Source of the DNA: Bacteroidota bacterium | Lineage (GTDB): Bacteria > Bacteroidota > Bacteroidia > Chitinophagales > Saprospiraceae | Length of the DNA stretch: 59,735 nt | Direction: 5' to 3' | Assembly: GCA_003045895.1 (NCBI GenBank) | Contig: PZPC01000028.1 | Coordinates: 1-59,735, forward strand | Part shown: one piece after another, positions 35,501-43,797 of the stretch | How the letters are laid out: every line of letters begins with the position of its first letter | Numbering within the stretch: the first letter of the stretch is position 1 | Made by a program: the position numbers and the translations under genes | Notes under the pieces: model-generated | What the model saw: only the letters and a program-made list of their open reading frames with translations | The model's database searches: none | What the model was told of the DNA's origin: nothing

Positions 35501-35773
35501 AAAGCGCCGCAACAGCTTGACGCCCAACCCGTGCACGGTGCCGATGAGGGCATTGGTCAGCTCTTCGGCTTGCCGGGTGAGGCCCTCCGACAGCAGCTTC
35601 ACGCGCACGCGCTCCTGCAGCTCGGCAGCAGCCTTGCGGGTGAAGGTGGTAGCGATAATGCCACTGGGTCGCACCTGCCCGGCTTTGAGAAGCGCGACCA
35701 TTTCTTCGGTCAGGCGATAGGTTTTTCCACTGCCCGCCCCGGCGGAAATGATTTTGAGTTGCTCAAGGTTCAT
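32543..35773 (-). CDS. AddA/RecB-like UvrD superfamily helicase with degenerate nuclease end
   Basis: 1076 residues. The helicase motifs are intact: Walker A SAGAGSGKT (10-18), motif Ia TTFTRKAAAELQERV, Walker B LLMVDEFQDTNP (about 336-347), motif III WVGDPKQSIYGFRGAEPRLM, motif V VLTYHRSKGLEWPVVI (about 706) and motif VI LLYVGLTRARDYLIL (about 793). The C-terminal ~200 residues match the region of the RecB/AddA nuclease, but only a TIDLVVQ segment (about 1004) recalls the catalytic-Asp strand; the following DxK strand reads AFVQQNPF. The protein is thus likely a 3'-5' DNA translocase in recombinational repair whose nuclease may be inactive. No AddB partner gene is next to it. Confidence 0.85.
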   Translation of the reverse strand: MNLEQLKIISAGAGSGKTYRLTEEMVALLKAGQVRPSGIIATTFTRKAAAELQERVRVKLLSEGLTRQAEELTNALIGTVHGLGVKLLRRFAFEAGVSPQVDILPDGDQQQMFNQALAATLALERIEQMDDLSDRLGLTKKNGFFDWRQEVRSLVDVARANDFSLADLHRSRQKSWETFTAFLPPATTTTEAAANTHLETALSDTIYALESGEDQTKVTATAADKLKSLRRELKLRGRLYWHQWASIGKLGVGAKSREVVEPLQTYAWTHQSLPAFREDIQTFIDAIFELAIAALQEYDEYKKRRGLIDYTDMEVLVSRLLDQAPVREVLRDELDLLMVDEFQDTNPIQLEIFLKLAQLAQHAVWVGDPKQSIYGFRGAEPRLMDAIITAAGGIRKENIQVRSWRSRADLVDMVNALFCRAFPHLPPEQVALEPVRLPGGNGHLPAEPLAMEDAIIHWHFDAEGERKQPPAQPWMEECLARSLREWLESQVLVQPKGSKGFRPAIAGDVAILCRSNHVCQTVAEALHRAGLKAAIARAGLLATAEARLVLACLRYILHAEDSLSVAEIKVLASRQPLHDLVADRLAYLEEHADTPYYQRPGWAGGDTYIQCLDKLRPELAEASSAETLHQVLEELDLRRCMVQWGNSEQRLSNIDELRKLALEYEANCNNTHTAASLGGFLLWLSTLAAAEKDFQGAGEDPEAVNVLTYHRSKGLEWPVVICHNLEQPLRADLWGLELVPEQATVDLNHVLKGRWLRYWVNPYADQQGSTPLLEQMAASPQQEEKKQQALAEEARLLYVGLTRARDYLILPTRQSKSTKWLDRVYNQGQETIPTLDANTHETPWDWQDRYLNKTTRSFLYPRQFPVATTTHAPIPFLPKAAGETVHEPFVMPATELAREVATDVQAAASLTYCHLPADPGMELAALTVLQTQYLRAAHYLAEAADKTQLAQAMSTRWNCPDTFDPQLLVTQAAAWEAWLGQQFPGGQQHHAWPVYLPRAGQQFAHTIDLVVQTPTHTAFVQQNPFVGDDTKRRTLETGHQLLAAGLAWQAAGQGTVASYWVHFVGRGEVVALRLGK

Positions 35774-35844
35774 GCCTGTAAAAGTAGTACCTTTAGGATT
35801 ATATTTCGTTAAAAAACAACCTTGCGTTTGCTATTTCTACCGTT

Positions 35845-36285
35845 ATGATCAAATTTTTCAACCCCGCCGAAGAAACGCTCCTCATTGCTGCCATCCGACG
35901 CGCCGAGGGCGCTACTTCCGGAGAGATTCGGGTACACCTGGAAGATAATGCCACCACCGGTGCCCTGGAAACGGCCAAACTGGTCTTCCGGAAGTTGGGG
36001 ATGCACAAAACGAAAGACCGCAATGGCGTGTTAATATTTTTAGCGCCCGAGAAGCGGGCGTTTGCCATTCTGGGTGATAAGGGTATTGACCAGGCGGTGC
36101 CACCCGATTTTTGGGCGAGCGAACGCGACCTCCTGCAAGCCTATTTCCGGCGCGGCGAATTTTGCGCGGGCCTGGTGGCAGCCATCGACCAAATTGGCGA
36201 GAAACTGAAAGCCTATTTCCCCGTTCAGGACGACGACAAGAACGAACTGTCGGACGAAATTTCTTACGGCGATAAAGATCGGTAG
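35845..36285 (+). CDS. TPM-domain protein (TLP18.3/Psb32/MOLO-1 family), cytoplasmic form
   Basis: 146 residues with no signal peptide. The domain starts KFFNPAEETLLIAAIRRAEGATSGEIRVHLED, with KDRNGVLIFLAPEKRAFAILGDKGID and FRRGEFCAGLVAAIDQIGEKL following. This is the second TPM type that in Bacteroidota usually follows lemA and a first TPM gene. A membrane TPM paralogue is encoded 86 bp downstream. Function of this family is unsettled (membrane homeostasis, phosphatase-like folds). Divergent from the helicase gene. Confidence 0.86.
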   Translation: MIKFFNPAEETLLIAAIRRAEGATSGEIRVHLEDNATTGALETAKLVFRKLGMHKTKDRNGVLIFLAPEKRAFAILGDKGIDQAVPPDFWASERDLLQAYFRRGEFCAGLVAAIDQIGEKLKAYFPVQDDDKNELSDEISYGDKDR

Positions 36286-36371
36286 CCGGTTTTCGCCACC
36301 GACAGCTGCCGACCGCTCCCGAATAGCAAGCGCTCCCGAACCCGACAAATACCCCTTTGAAAAGCTTAAAA

Positions 36372-37214
36372 GTGAAAAAAACAACACATATCCTCCTCCC
36401 CTTCCGTCCATTCCTGCTGCTGCTGGGTCTCCTCGTGGGTACGCTGGCCCTGCGGGCCGAAAAGCAGTTGCCAGAACCCAGTCAGTTCCTGGTCAATGAC
36501 TATGCGGGCCTCCTGAGCCGCAACGAAGTGGTGGCGCTGGGCGACAAACTGCGGGCCTACGTGGGCGAGACGTCCACGCAGATCGTCATCGTGACCGAAA
36601 AGTCGCTGGAAGGTGATGACCCCTTTACCTACGTCCAGCGACTGGCCACCAGTTGGGGCATTGGGGGGAAGGAAAACAGCAACGGCATCCTCATCTACGT
36701 AGCCGAACAGGACCGGCAAATCCGCATCCAGACTGGCTTCGGCACCGAGGGCTTCCTGCCCGACATCCTGGCCAAACAAATTATCGACAACATCCTCAAA
36801 CCGGCCTTCCGCACGGGCAACTACTACCAGGGACTCGACCGGGCCACGGACGCCATCATGGATATGGGCCGTGGCGAATACGAGGGCGATGGCCTGCCCA
36901 CGGGCCAAAAACAGTCTATTCCGGGCTGGATCATTATCGTCTTCATCATCCTGATGGTTCTGATCGTCTCGTGGGTCATGCGCAACGACGACGATGACGA
37001 CGACGATGGGGGCTACTACCGCGATGGCCGCTACGATATGCCCGACCGGCGCTACCGGCGCGGACGCACCATTATTTTTCCGGGCACCGGCGGCTTCTGG
37101 GGAAGTGGCGGCGGTGGCGGCGGCGGTGGCGGATTCGGTGGTTTTGGTGGCGGTGGCTTCGGCGGATTTGGCGGGGGTGGCTTTGGCGGCGGTGGCGCTG
37201 GGGGGAGCTGGTGA
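36372..37214 (+). CDS. YgcG-like TPM-domain membrane protein with Gly-rich tail
   Basis: 280 residues from GTG 36372 (MKKTTHILLPF...), which gives a clean signal peptide; a TTG at 36357 would add five residues. The TPM domain spans about 35-160 (VNDYAGLLSRNEVVALGDKLRAY, STQIVIVTEKSLEG, GKENSNGILIYVAEQDRQIRIQTGFGTEG). One transmembrane helix (WIIIVFIILMVLIVSW) precedes an Asp-rich stretch (DDDDDDDG) and an Arg/Tyr-rich region, and the protein ends in about 45 residues of almost pure Gly/Phe/Ser repeats. The glycine tail is typical of YgcG family proteins and may be flexible or adhesive. Partner of the upstream TPM protein; no lemA is adjacent. Confidence 0.86.
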   Translation: MKKTTHILLPFRPFLLLLGLLVGTLALRAEKQLPEPSQFLVNDYAGLLSRNEVVALGDKLRAYVGETSTQIVIVTEKSLEGDDPFTYVQRLATSWGIGGKENSNGILIYVAEQDRQIRIQTGFGTEGFLPDILAKQIIDNILKPAFRTGNYYQGLDRATDAIMDMGRGEYEGDGLPTGQKQSIPGWIIIVFIILMVLIVSWVMRNDDDDDDDGGYYRDGRYDMPDRRYRRGRTIIFPGTGGFWGSGGGGGGGGGFGGFGGGGFGGFGGGGFGGGGAGGSW

Positions 37215-37397
37215 GGAAGGCTGGGTTATCTAAGCCGGTACCTTTCTGGCTTATCCTTAATTCGTTCAATTATCCCTCTTGCTTCCAGGTCCAGCTTGAC
37301 GGTTTCTCCATACCATTGGATTCCTCCGGCAATTTTAACGAACCGACCACCGTTACTTTACCAGTATCCCTATCGTCAAATACCCAAACCTTTCAGT

Positions 37398-38678
37398 TTG
37401 CACCGTACCAAAATCTTTTTCCCGCTCCTTGCCTTGCTCCTCCTGGGTGCAGCCTGCACGCCGCAGGTTCAGCGGCGTTTTCTTTCGGCCGACGAACTCG
37501 GCGTGCGGCCCCAATCCTTCGAGCTCGCTGCTGAACCGCGCAGCCCCTCCCGCGGCCCCTGCTACGAGCAGGACAACTACCGCCTGGACACCCTACACCC
37601 CGACTACTCCCCCATGCGCTACCTGCGCATCAACATCCACTGGATGAACAGCGCCGACAGCAGCCAGAACGTGCCCGAAGCCGTGGCCACGGCCTACGCC
37701 CAACGCCTGGTCTTCGCCATGAACTACGCCCTGGGCAAGAACAACAAAATGTGGCTCCCCGTGGACAACACCACGCCGGTGCAACCCATCCTGTTTCGCT
37801 ACGTGCTCACGGGCCGCCCCGGCGACCCCACCGACGACGGCATTTACTACCACTACGATGACGAGCTGTACTACTACGTCCACTACCGCAAAAAAGATTC
37901 CAACCTCTACTCCCGCGATGTCTTCGACAAGTACGCCGTGCAACAGGACACCGTGATGAATATGTTCCTCATGCCCCACCAGCCCGACAGTGTGGCATCG
38001 CGCACCTACCAGGCCGGGCCCGTAGGGGTAGCCTTGCGCAACTGCCTGAAAGTGGCGGCCCAGTGGAAAGAAGACTATGCGGCCAACCGCGAAAGCTACT
38101 GGAACTACCGGGGCGTCATCAACCACGAGGTGGGCCACCTCCTCAACCTGGGCCACGCCTGGACGGGTAGCGATGGCTGCGCCGATACCCCCGTACACAA
38201 AAACCCCTGCTGGAGCCGCGATGCCGGCCCCGGTTGTGATACCCTCACCTCCAACAATGTGATGGACTACAACTCCCTGCAACTCGCCTGGACCCCCGAC
38301 CAGCTCGCCCGCGTCTACCAGTGTTTTGCCAACGAAAGCAACCTCCAGCGAAAATTCCTCGAACCCCGCTGGTGCGAACGCGATCCCGCCGCCGATATTA
38401 CCATCCGGGATACGGTAGACTGGTCGTGCATGCGCGACCTCTACGGCAACCTCACCATCGCTCCCGGCGGCCAACTCACCATCCGCTGCCGCACCTCCGT
38501 ACCGGCGGGCGGCAAGATCACCATCCAACCGGGTGGCACCCTCATCCTCGCCGGCGGACGCCTGCACCAGGCCTGCGGCGGCACCTGGCAGGGCATAGAA
38601 GTAGAAAAAGTGAACGACCTGGAAGGTCGCCTGGAATTGCGCGACAACGCCTCGGTAGCGGACACCAACAGGCTCTAA
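37398..38678 (+). CDS. Metzincin-like (M43-type) lipoprotein
   Basis: 426 residues if translation begins at TTG 37398. The upstream ATG at 37296 gives a proline-rich leader unlike a signal peptide, whereas TTG 37398 opens HRTKIFFPLLALLLLGAAC, a lipoprotein signal peptide. Residues about 230-250 hold the zinc motif HEVGHLLNLGH (HExxHxxxxxH) and the later NVMDYNS provides a Met-turn-like segment, as in pappalysin-type M43 proteases. The C-terminal ~110 residues are beta-helix-like (LTIAPGGQLTIRC, ITIQPGGTLILAGGRL). The reading frame ends 2 bp before the convergent gene's stop codon with no T9SS sorting domain, so the C-terminus may be lost. Peptidase activity is likely but unproven. Confidence 0.72.
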   Translation: MHRTKIFFPLLALLLLGAACTPQVQRRFLSADELGVRPQSFELAAEPRSPSRGPCYEQDNYRLDTLHPDYSPMRYLRINIHWMNSADSSQNVPEAVATAYAQRLVFAMNYALGKNNKMWLPVDNTTPVQPILFRYVLTGRPGDPTDDGIYYHYDDELYYYVHYRKKDSNLYSRDVFDKYAVQQDTVMNMFLMPHQPDSVASRTYQAGPVGVALRNCLKVAAQWKEDYAANRESYWNYRGVINHEVGHLLNLGHAWTGSDGCADTPVHKNPCWSRDAGPGCDTLTSNNVMDYNSLQLAWTPDQLARVYQCFANESNLQRKFLEPRWCERDPAADITIRDTVDWSCMRDLYGNLTIAPGGQLTIRCRTSVPAGGKITIQPGGTLILAGGRLHQACGGTWQGIEVEKVNDLEGRLELRDNASVADTNRL

Positions 38679-38680
38679 GA

Positions 38681-40501
38681 TTAATTGGTCGACTCTACGG
38701 CATTGAACAACGGCAGGGGCACCGCGCCAATGGGCAAGCGGAAACCCAGCATAAAAAACGTTTCGCTCACCCCAAAATCGTACCCGTAGCCCAAGGCAAA
38801 ATAATCCTTCAGGAAATCGAATTCCAGGGCGGCGCTGAACTCGGGCGTACCATCGGTATCAAAATCGAGGGCACCGAAGTTGACGCCGATGGCCGGTTGC
38901 CAGACTTCGTTAAAAGCCCGGCTGGTGCGGCTACCAAATTTGAACAACAGGCTGTAGGAGGCCGCAAACTGAAATTTCTTTTCATCCAAACGAATATTGG
39001 AGTTCGGCCCGGGGTCGCGGGTTGGGTTAGCCAGCAACAACATGGGTTTGATGACGGAATACATACCAATTTGCTGGAGGCTAAAGATGCGCGTGTCCAC
39101 GTTCACCCGCACCGCATCATCGCCGCTGCCCTCTTCCAGGGTAGCAATGACCTTCATCTGGTCGCCGTTGGCCCGGTTCCCCGTTCCCTGCAAGTCGATG
39201 TACGATTCTGCGGGTACCGCATCGTAGCTCAGGCGCCGAATGTCTTCGCCCAACTCCATGCTGAATTTAGCGCTGGATTGGCCACTGGAGAACAACGTCC
39301 GGAGGCGCATCCCGACACCCAACAGCACGTCCCGGTCGTGCGCCAGATCTGCTTTACAACCTTCGTAAGTGGAGACGAAATTTTGCAATTCCGGCGCTTC
39401 GGTCAGGCCTTGTAAGCGGGTGAGCAAGCGGTCATCGATATTCGACACCAGCGTTTGGATGCTGGTAGCCGTGCTGTTCAGCTGGCCACTAAAACCTTCC
39501 AGCAAAGACACACTGGTGATACCGGGAGACCGGTCTTCGGCAATGACGTACTGCCGGCTGAGGTCATCCACCAGCGCTACAGATTCGGCCACGATGGCTT
39601 CGATCTCTGCTTTTCCGGCATCCGCCAGGGAGGTGATCGTACCGGGTACCTCTTGCAGGCGGTTCTGGAGGTTGCCCAGGCATTCGTCCGCGCTGAAAGC
39701 ATCCGCCAGCCAGTTTTTGATATCTTCTGCTTTGGTATCCACTAGCAGGTTGAGGTTGGTCGCCAGGGAATCGATTGCGACCAGCTGGGCGCGGTCCTCG
39801 GCGGTCATTTCCGTTTGCCAGCGGGGAACCGTATAAATTTCCTCCACCTTGGTATCAAAATCGTCCGACAGCTTCACCTGTCGCCAGCCACTCTTGTTGC
39901 GGATATAGCCGGAAAAGATCACTTTCACCTGGCTCTGATCCAGGGAAGCCGCAATCTCTTGCGCCAGGGTGGCCGCGTATTCCTGAAATTTTACCAAAAC
40001 AAATTCATCCCGCCGGGGCACCCCATCGCTGGCCAAAGCAGGATTGTTGGTGCTGCGTATTTGTGCCCGCGTATAGGTGGCAGTGTACAGCGTGGAAAAC
40101 TGCTCATAAAGTGCCCGCATATCCGGCATCTCCCTGATCTTAGTCAAAAAAGTTACCATTTCCTCGGCCAGGTTATTCAGTGGCTCCAGCGAACTGTCCT
40201 TGCTGTAGACTTGAAAGCCAGCGAGGATTTCGTTTTGGTTTTCGAGAATAAACCGGAGTTGGCGCAGTTTTTCCGACAGCCCGCTTTCTACCTGGGCATA
40301 GTTATTCATGGCCTGCAACAAGGCGGGTTTGTCAATCTTTAGTACCAGGGTACTGTTGATATCAGCGTAGCTGTTGTTTTTGACGAGCCCTGACTGGGTG
40401 GCCGGATCGTACTTTTCCAACTCGTAAAGCTGGAATATTTGGGCCTGCCCCAACAAAGATGACAGCAGGAAGAGCAGGAGAAACAAGGGTGAACGGTGCA
40501 T
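38681..40501 (-). CDS. Large exported protein of unknown function, helical then beta-barrel-like
   Basis: 606 residues with a signal peptide (LLFLLSSLLGQAQ, cleavage about residue 21). Residues about 25-440 are mostly helical with heptad patterns (e.g. the segment around residues 70-120 and 265-330), suggesting a coiled-coil periplasmic body. The C-terminal ~150 residues alternate strands (FQFAASYSLLFKFGSR, AIGVNFGALDFD, SAALEFDFLKDYFALGYGYDFGV, FFMLGFRLPIGAVPLP) and may form an outer-membrane barrel. No family signature is recognisable. It may be a coiled-coil-plus-barrel envelope protein. The small gene at 40571 lies upstream on the same strand with 69 bp between them, so they could be co-transcribed. 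Confidence 0.7.
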   Translation of the reverse strand: MHRSPLFLLLFLLSSLLGQAQIFQLYELEKYDPATQSGLVKNNSYADINSTLVLKIDKPALLQAMNNYAQVESGLSEKLRQLRFILENQNEILAGFQVYSKDSSLEPLNNLAEEMVTFLTKIREMPDMRALYEQFSTLYTATYTRAQIRSTNNPALASDGVPRRDEFVLVKFQEYAATLAQEIAASLDQSQVKVIFSGYIRNKSGWRQVKLSDDFDTKVEEIYTVPRWQTEMTAEDRAQLVAIDSLATNLNLLVDTKAEDIKNWLADAFSADECLGNLQNRLQEVPGTITSLADAGKAEIEAIVAESVALVDDLSRQYVIAEDRSPGITSVSLLEGFSGQLNSTATSIQTLVSNIDDRLLTRLQGLTEAPELQNFVSTYEGCKADLAHDRDVLLGVGMRLRTLFSSGQSSAKFSMELGEDIRRLSYDAVPAESYIDLQGTGNRANGDQMKVIATLEEGSGDDAVRVNVDTRIFSLQQIGMYSVIKPMLLLANPTRDPGPNSNIRLDEKKFQFAASYSLLFKFGSRTSRAFNEVWQPAIGVNFGALDFDTDGTPEFSAALEFDFLKDYFALGYGYDFGVSETFFMLGFRLPIGAVPLPLFNAVESTN

Positions 40502-40570
40502 GTGTTGGTGTTTTTAGCGCAAGGAAGTGGCATGGAAATAACTGGTTCATCAACAGGAAGCGACTTAGGC

Positions 40571-40999
40571 TTACGTGGTGGCATCCGGATCAACAGCGCG
40601 CTCGCGCAAACTGGCTTTCCAGTAGGCAAAGCTCACGTCGACATCGTCTGTGGGGTCGTCCTTCATGAAGATGTACTTGGTTTCGGACCAGACCGGGCTC
40701 AGGGTGAAAGCCATTACTTTGGGATACACCGTTTCCTCAAAGGTCTCGGGATAGGTTTTCAGAAAGGCCAGGCAATCTTCCTGAAAAATCGCAGAATCCT
40801 GGATCCATACCACCCGGCGGGCGATCTTACCCTGGTGGTCGTCGGCCAGCAGATCTGCTTTTTCGACCAGGTCTTTCACCGTATTGCTGTTGCCGATGGC
40901 GACAAAAACGATGAAAGGATTGTCTTTAACTAAGCTGATGAATGCCAGGCGGTTTTCTGGATGGTCCGTATCAATGATGAGGGTATTAAAGAGTTCCAT
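40571..40999 (-). CDS. Small cytoplasmic protein of unknown function
   Basis: 142 residues, no signal peptide or membrane segment. It begins MELFNTLIIDTDHPENRLAF and has FIVFVAIGNSNTVKDLVEKADLLADD in the first half; alternating beta/alpha segments suggest a small alpha/beta fold. The C-terminus is acidic. I recognise no family. The compositional pattern is that of a genuine coding gene and it is the longest frame in its position. It may be co-transcribed with the large exported protein gene that follows. Confidence 0.6.
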   Translation of the reverse strand: MELFNTLIIDTDHPENRLAFISLVKDNPFIVFVAIGNSNTVKDLVEKADLLADDHQGKIARRVVWIQDSAIFQEDCLAFLKTYPETFEETVYPKVMAFTLSPVWSETKYIFMKDDPTDDVDVSFAYWKASLRERAVDPDATT

Positions 41000-41112
41000 C
41001 TTCGGTTGAGGTCTTTAATTTTGAAATAGGTGTGCCTGTTAAAGGTATATATTTTCCGCTGAACAATGCATACCCACGGGCCATTTTCATTTTCAGACCA
41101 CCTGACCCCACC

Positions 41113-43071
41113 CTACTCCACCTCAAACTCCGTTCTACGGTTGCGGGCGCGGCCCTCCTCCGTGGTATTATCCGCCAGGGGGCGGCTTTCGCCAAATCCC
41201 TGGTACCGGAGCCGGGCGGCGGCAATGCCTTTTGCGGTGAGGTAGGTATACACCGAGCGGGCCCGGGCTTCGCTCAGCGCCTGGTTGGCGGCGGCCTCCC
41301 CCACATTATCGGTGTGTCCGTTGATCCGGATCCGCAACTGGGGATACGTTTGCAAGAGCAGCACCAACTGGTCCAGTTCGGGTATAGAAGCTGGCAGCAA
41401 CTCGGCCGACCCCGTGGCAAAGCGCACGTTGCGGAGCACGATGGGCGTAGCTTGGTCGCCTACCGTTATCCCGGCTGTGGGTACGGCCTGCAACCCAATC
41501 GCCAGTTCGTAAGGTTCCTCGCGCGGGAATTCACCGGTCAGTTCGAAGCGATCCGAATAGAACAGGAAACCCGTTTTAGTCGCTTCCAGGCGATAATTTT
41601 GTCCGGCGGGCAGTACCACCAGGAATTCGCCCGTCGCGTCGGTGGTGAGGCTGGCCAGGGCCTGGTTGTCGGTTTCCTGGCTGACGGTGACCTGGGTGCC
41701 CGCCAAGGGACGGTCGGCAGTGTCCAGCACGCGCCCGTGTACGTAGGTCACCGGTTGGGGGCGGGCCGCTTCGTAGAGGGAAAACTGGTAGATATCCAAA
41801 TCCAGTGGTTCGCCTGGTTGGGTGTTCTGATCCGTGGTATAGTAGGCCGTCTGCCCGTCCAGGCTTACCACCAGGGCACCTTCGCTGGCGGCGGTATTGA
41901 TGGGGTAACCCAGGTTTTTCGGCTGGCCCCACGGCCCGTCGGCAGTACGGCGGGCCACGAACAGGTCATAGCTCCCCAGGCCGGGATGGCCATTGGACAT
42001 AAAGTACAGCGTCTGCCCGTCGGGGTGCAGAAACGGCGATTCGTCGTCTCCTGCCGTATTGATGGGCGCGCCCACATTGTCGGGTTTGCCCCAACGCCCG
42101 TCGGGGCGGCGGGCGCACCGCCAGATGTCGTTACCGCCCAGGCCACCGGGGCGGTTGCTCGTGAAATAAAGGTACTGCCCATTGGCCGCCAGGGTCGGCT
42201 GCGATTCGTAGTAGGGCGTATTCAGCGGCTCGGCAGCGTGGTGAATGTTACCCCAACGCCCATCCTGCTGCTCGCTGTAGTAGAGGTCACAGCCGCCGTA
42301 GCTGTCGCTGCGGTAGCAGCCCGTAAAGAAAAGCAACTTCCCGTCGGCAGAAATGCTCTCTGCGCCTTCGTCCTGTGGGGTATTCACGCCGGGCACTGGG
42401 GCGCCCGGTGTCCATTCGCCCTGGTCATTGCGCTGGCTGAAGTACAGGTCCTCCTGTCCGGTATAGTTAACGGTGTAGATTAGGTAGCGGCCATCGGCAG
42501 TAAACGACGGCAGGTATTCTTTGCCTTTGGTGTTGATCTGAGGACCCAACGGTTGCGGATCAAAGGGTACGGGAGCGGCCTTCAGTTCGGCGGCAGTACG
42601 TGCTTCGATCAAATAACGTGCTACCCGCTCGCGGCGGCGATCAGCAGCCGGGGCCTGCGCCAGGTAGGCCTCGTAGTGCGCCACCGCCGGGCCATATTTT
42701 TCCTGCCGGAATTCCGCCAACCCCAACTTGTACAAGACCGGAGGGTGGTAGGTCGCCGACAAGGCCAACGCCGCCGAAAAATCAGCTTCGGCAGCGGGCA
42801 ACTGCCCCAAATCGTAGAAGAGTTCTCCCCGAAAGAGGATCGCATCAATAGCGGTAGGCGTTTTTGCCAGAATGGCGTCCAGTTCGCCTTTGGCCTGGTC
42901 GCGCTGCAGGGAACGGGCGTAGGACTCCGCCTGTTCGTATTGTTTTTGCGAACGTTTGTCCAGCTGGTCCTTCGTCACAAAACCCTGGGCAGGCAAGGTA
43001 CCCGCCGACAGCGCAAAAAACAAGACAACTAAAGTGGATAACCGAAGTAGGTGAGTTATGGACAAGGACAT
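41113..43071 (-). CDS. PorE-like TPR/beta-propeller/OmpA envelope protein
   Basis: 652 residues with a signal peptide (cleavage near LPAQG). Order of modules: TPR-like helices (about 35-145: RDQAKGELDAILAKTP, GELFYDLGQLPAAEADF, KYGPAVAHYEAYL), a PD40/WD40-like beta-propeller (about 170-420: LYFTSNRPGGLGGNDIW, LYFMSNGHPGLGSYDLFVAR), a carboxypeptidase regulatory-like domain (about 435-510: VHGRVLDTADRPLAGTQVTVS), and an OmpA peptidoglycan-binding domain (about 540-650: RINGHTDNVGEAAANQALSEARA, ARNRRTEFEV). This matches the order described for the T9SS-associated protein PorE of Porphyromonas. No lipobox Cys is present here. Peptidoglycan anchoring of a T9SS element is inference. Confidence 0.85.
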   Translation of the reverse strand: MSLSITHLLRLSTLVVLFFALSAGTLPAQGFVTKDQLDKRSQKQYEQAESYARSLQRDQAKGELDAILAKTPTAIDAILFRGELFYDLGQLPAAEADFSAALALSATYHPPVLYKLGLAEFRQEKYGPAVAHYEAYLAQAPAADRRRERVARYLIEARTAAELKAAPVPFDPQPLGPQINTKGKEYLPSFTADGRYLIYTVNYTGQEDLYFSQRNDQGEWTPGAPVPGVNTPQDEGAESISADGKLLFFTGCYRSDSYGGCDLYYSEQQDGRWGNIHHAAEPLNTPYYESQPTLAANGQYLYFTSNRPGGLGGNDIWRCARRPDGRWGKPDNVGAPINTAGDDESPFLHPDGQTLYFMSNGHPGLGSYDLFVARRTADGPWGQPKNLGYPINTAASEGALVVSLDGQTAYYTTDQNTQPGEPLDLDIYQFSLYEAARPQPVTYVHGRVLDTADRPLAGTQVTVSQETDNQALASLTTDATGEFLVVLPAGQNYRLEATKTGFLFYSDRFELTGEFPREEPYELAIGLQAVPTAGITVGDQATPIVLRNVRFATGSAELLPASIPELDQLVLLLQTYPQLRIRINGHTDNVGEAAANQALSEARARSVYTYLTAKGIAAARLRYQGFGESRPLADNTTEEGRARNRRTEFEVE

Positions 43072-43224
43072 GGTTTGAGTTCGTTATTTTACTTAAACGC
43101 CAAGCCGGGAACCGATAGTTTACCGCCAGGTCGCCAGCAGCCGAAAAATTGCACAAAAAAAAACCGTGATAGGTGGTATTTTTAGTGTTTTGGTGGCTAT
43201 TTTCATTACCAAAACCGGTACACC

Positions 43225-43567
43225 ATGCCCCATCCCAACGACCTCCTCACCTCCTGGCAGGCCAATAGCCAGGCCTGGATCGACACCATCGACCACCAGG
43301 AAATCGCCTCGCGGCGGGTAGCTACCAATGCGGCCATCGTAGCTGCCGTACAGCAAACCCGCCCCCGCCGCGTCCTGGACGTAGGGTGTGGCGAGGGCTG
43401 GCTCAGTCGGGCCCTGCACCAGGGGGGCACCACTGCGGTGGGTATCGACGGCGTACCCGCACTCGTCGCAGCCGCCCGCAGCAGAGGGGGTGGCCCAACC
43501 TACCATTGCTACAGCTACGACCAACTGCGCCAGGAGCCCTTGCCTGCCATTGGGCAGTTTGCTTTGG
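43225..43567 (+). pseudogene. Class I SAM-dependent methyltransferase, truncated by a repeat
   Basis: The open frame from 43225 encodes a methyltransferase N-terminus: an amphipathic leader (LLTSWQANSQAWIDTIDHQ), motif I VLDVGCGEGWLSRAL, AVGIDGVPALVAAAR and the strand leading to motif II (LPAIGQFALG). It breaks at about residue 114. The following frame (GKCKSRASVKVRSEQLL...) is read through the GTGTAAAAG repeat block and an unrelated arginine-rich tail, ending at 43704. Motifs III and post-III are missing. A typical enzyme needs about 100 more residues. I call it a 3'-truncated pseudogene; recent insertion of the repeat block is the simplest explanation. Confidence 0.65.
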
Positions 43568-43797
43568 GTAAGTGTAAAAGTCGGGCAAGTGTAAAAGTTA
43601 GGTCGGAGCAGTTATTGGACAATTTCGACTCATCCGCGCCGCGAGCCGCCGCTGCGCCGCGTCGCCGCGAGAACCAATTGGAGGCGGGAAATGGCTGCGT
43701 GTAAAGGAGTAAGCGAAACTTTTGACCTTGCTCCTCCACAGGATTTGCTAAAACTTCCAGTTTTGGTAAATCTAAACAAAGCACTCCTCTCTACCCG

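Noticed and set aside
37593-38567. Minus-strand open frame antisense to the metzincin-like gene
   Set aside because: Val/Gly-rich shadow; the zinc motif lies on the plus strand.
41032-42483. Plus-strand open frame (483 residues) antisense to the PorE-like gene
   Set aside because: Shadow of propeller repeats; no start context, no family features.
43568-43704. C-terminal extension of the methyltransferase as real protein
   Set aside because: The frame passes through repeats and an Arg/Ala-rich tail with no methyltransferase motifs.
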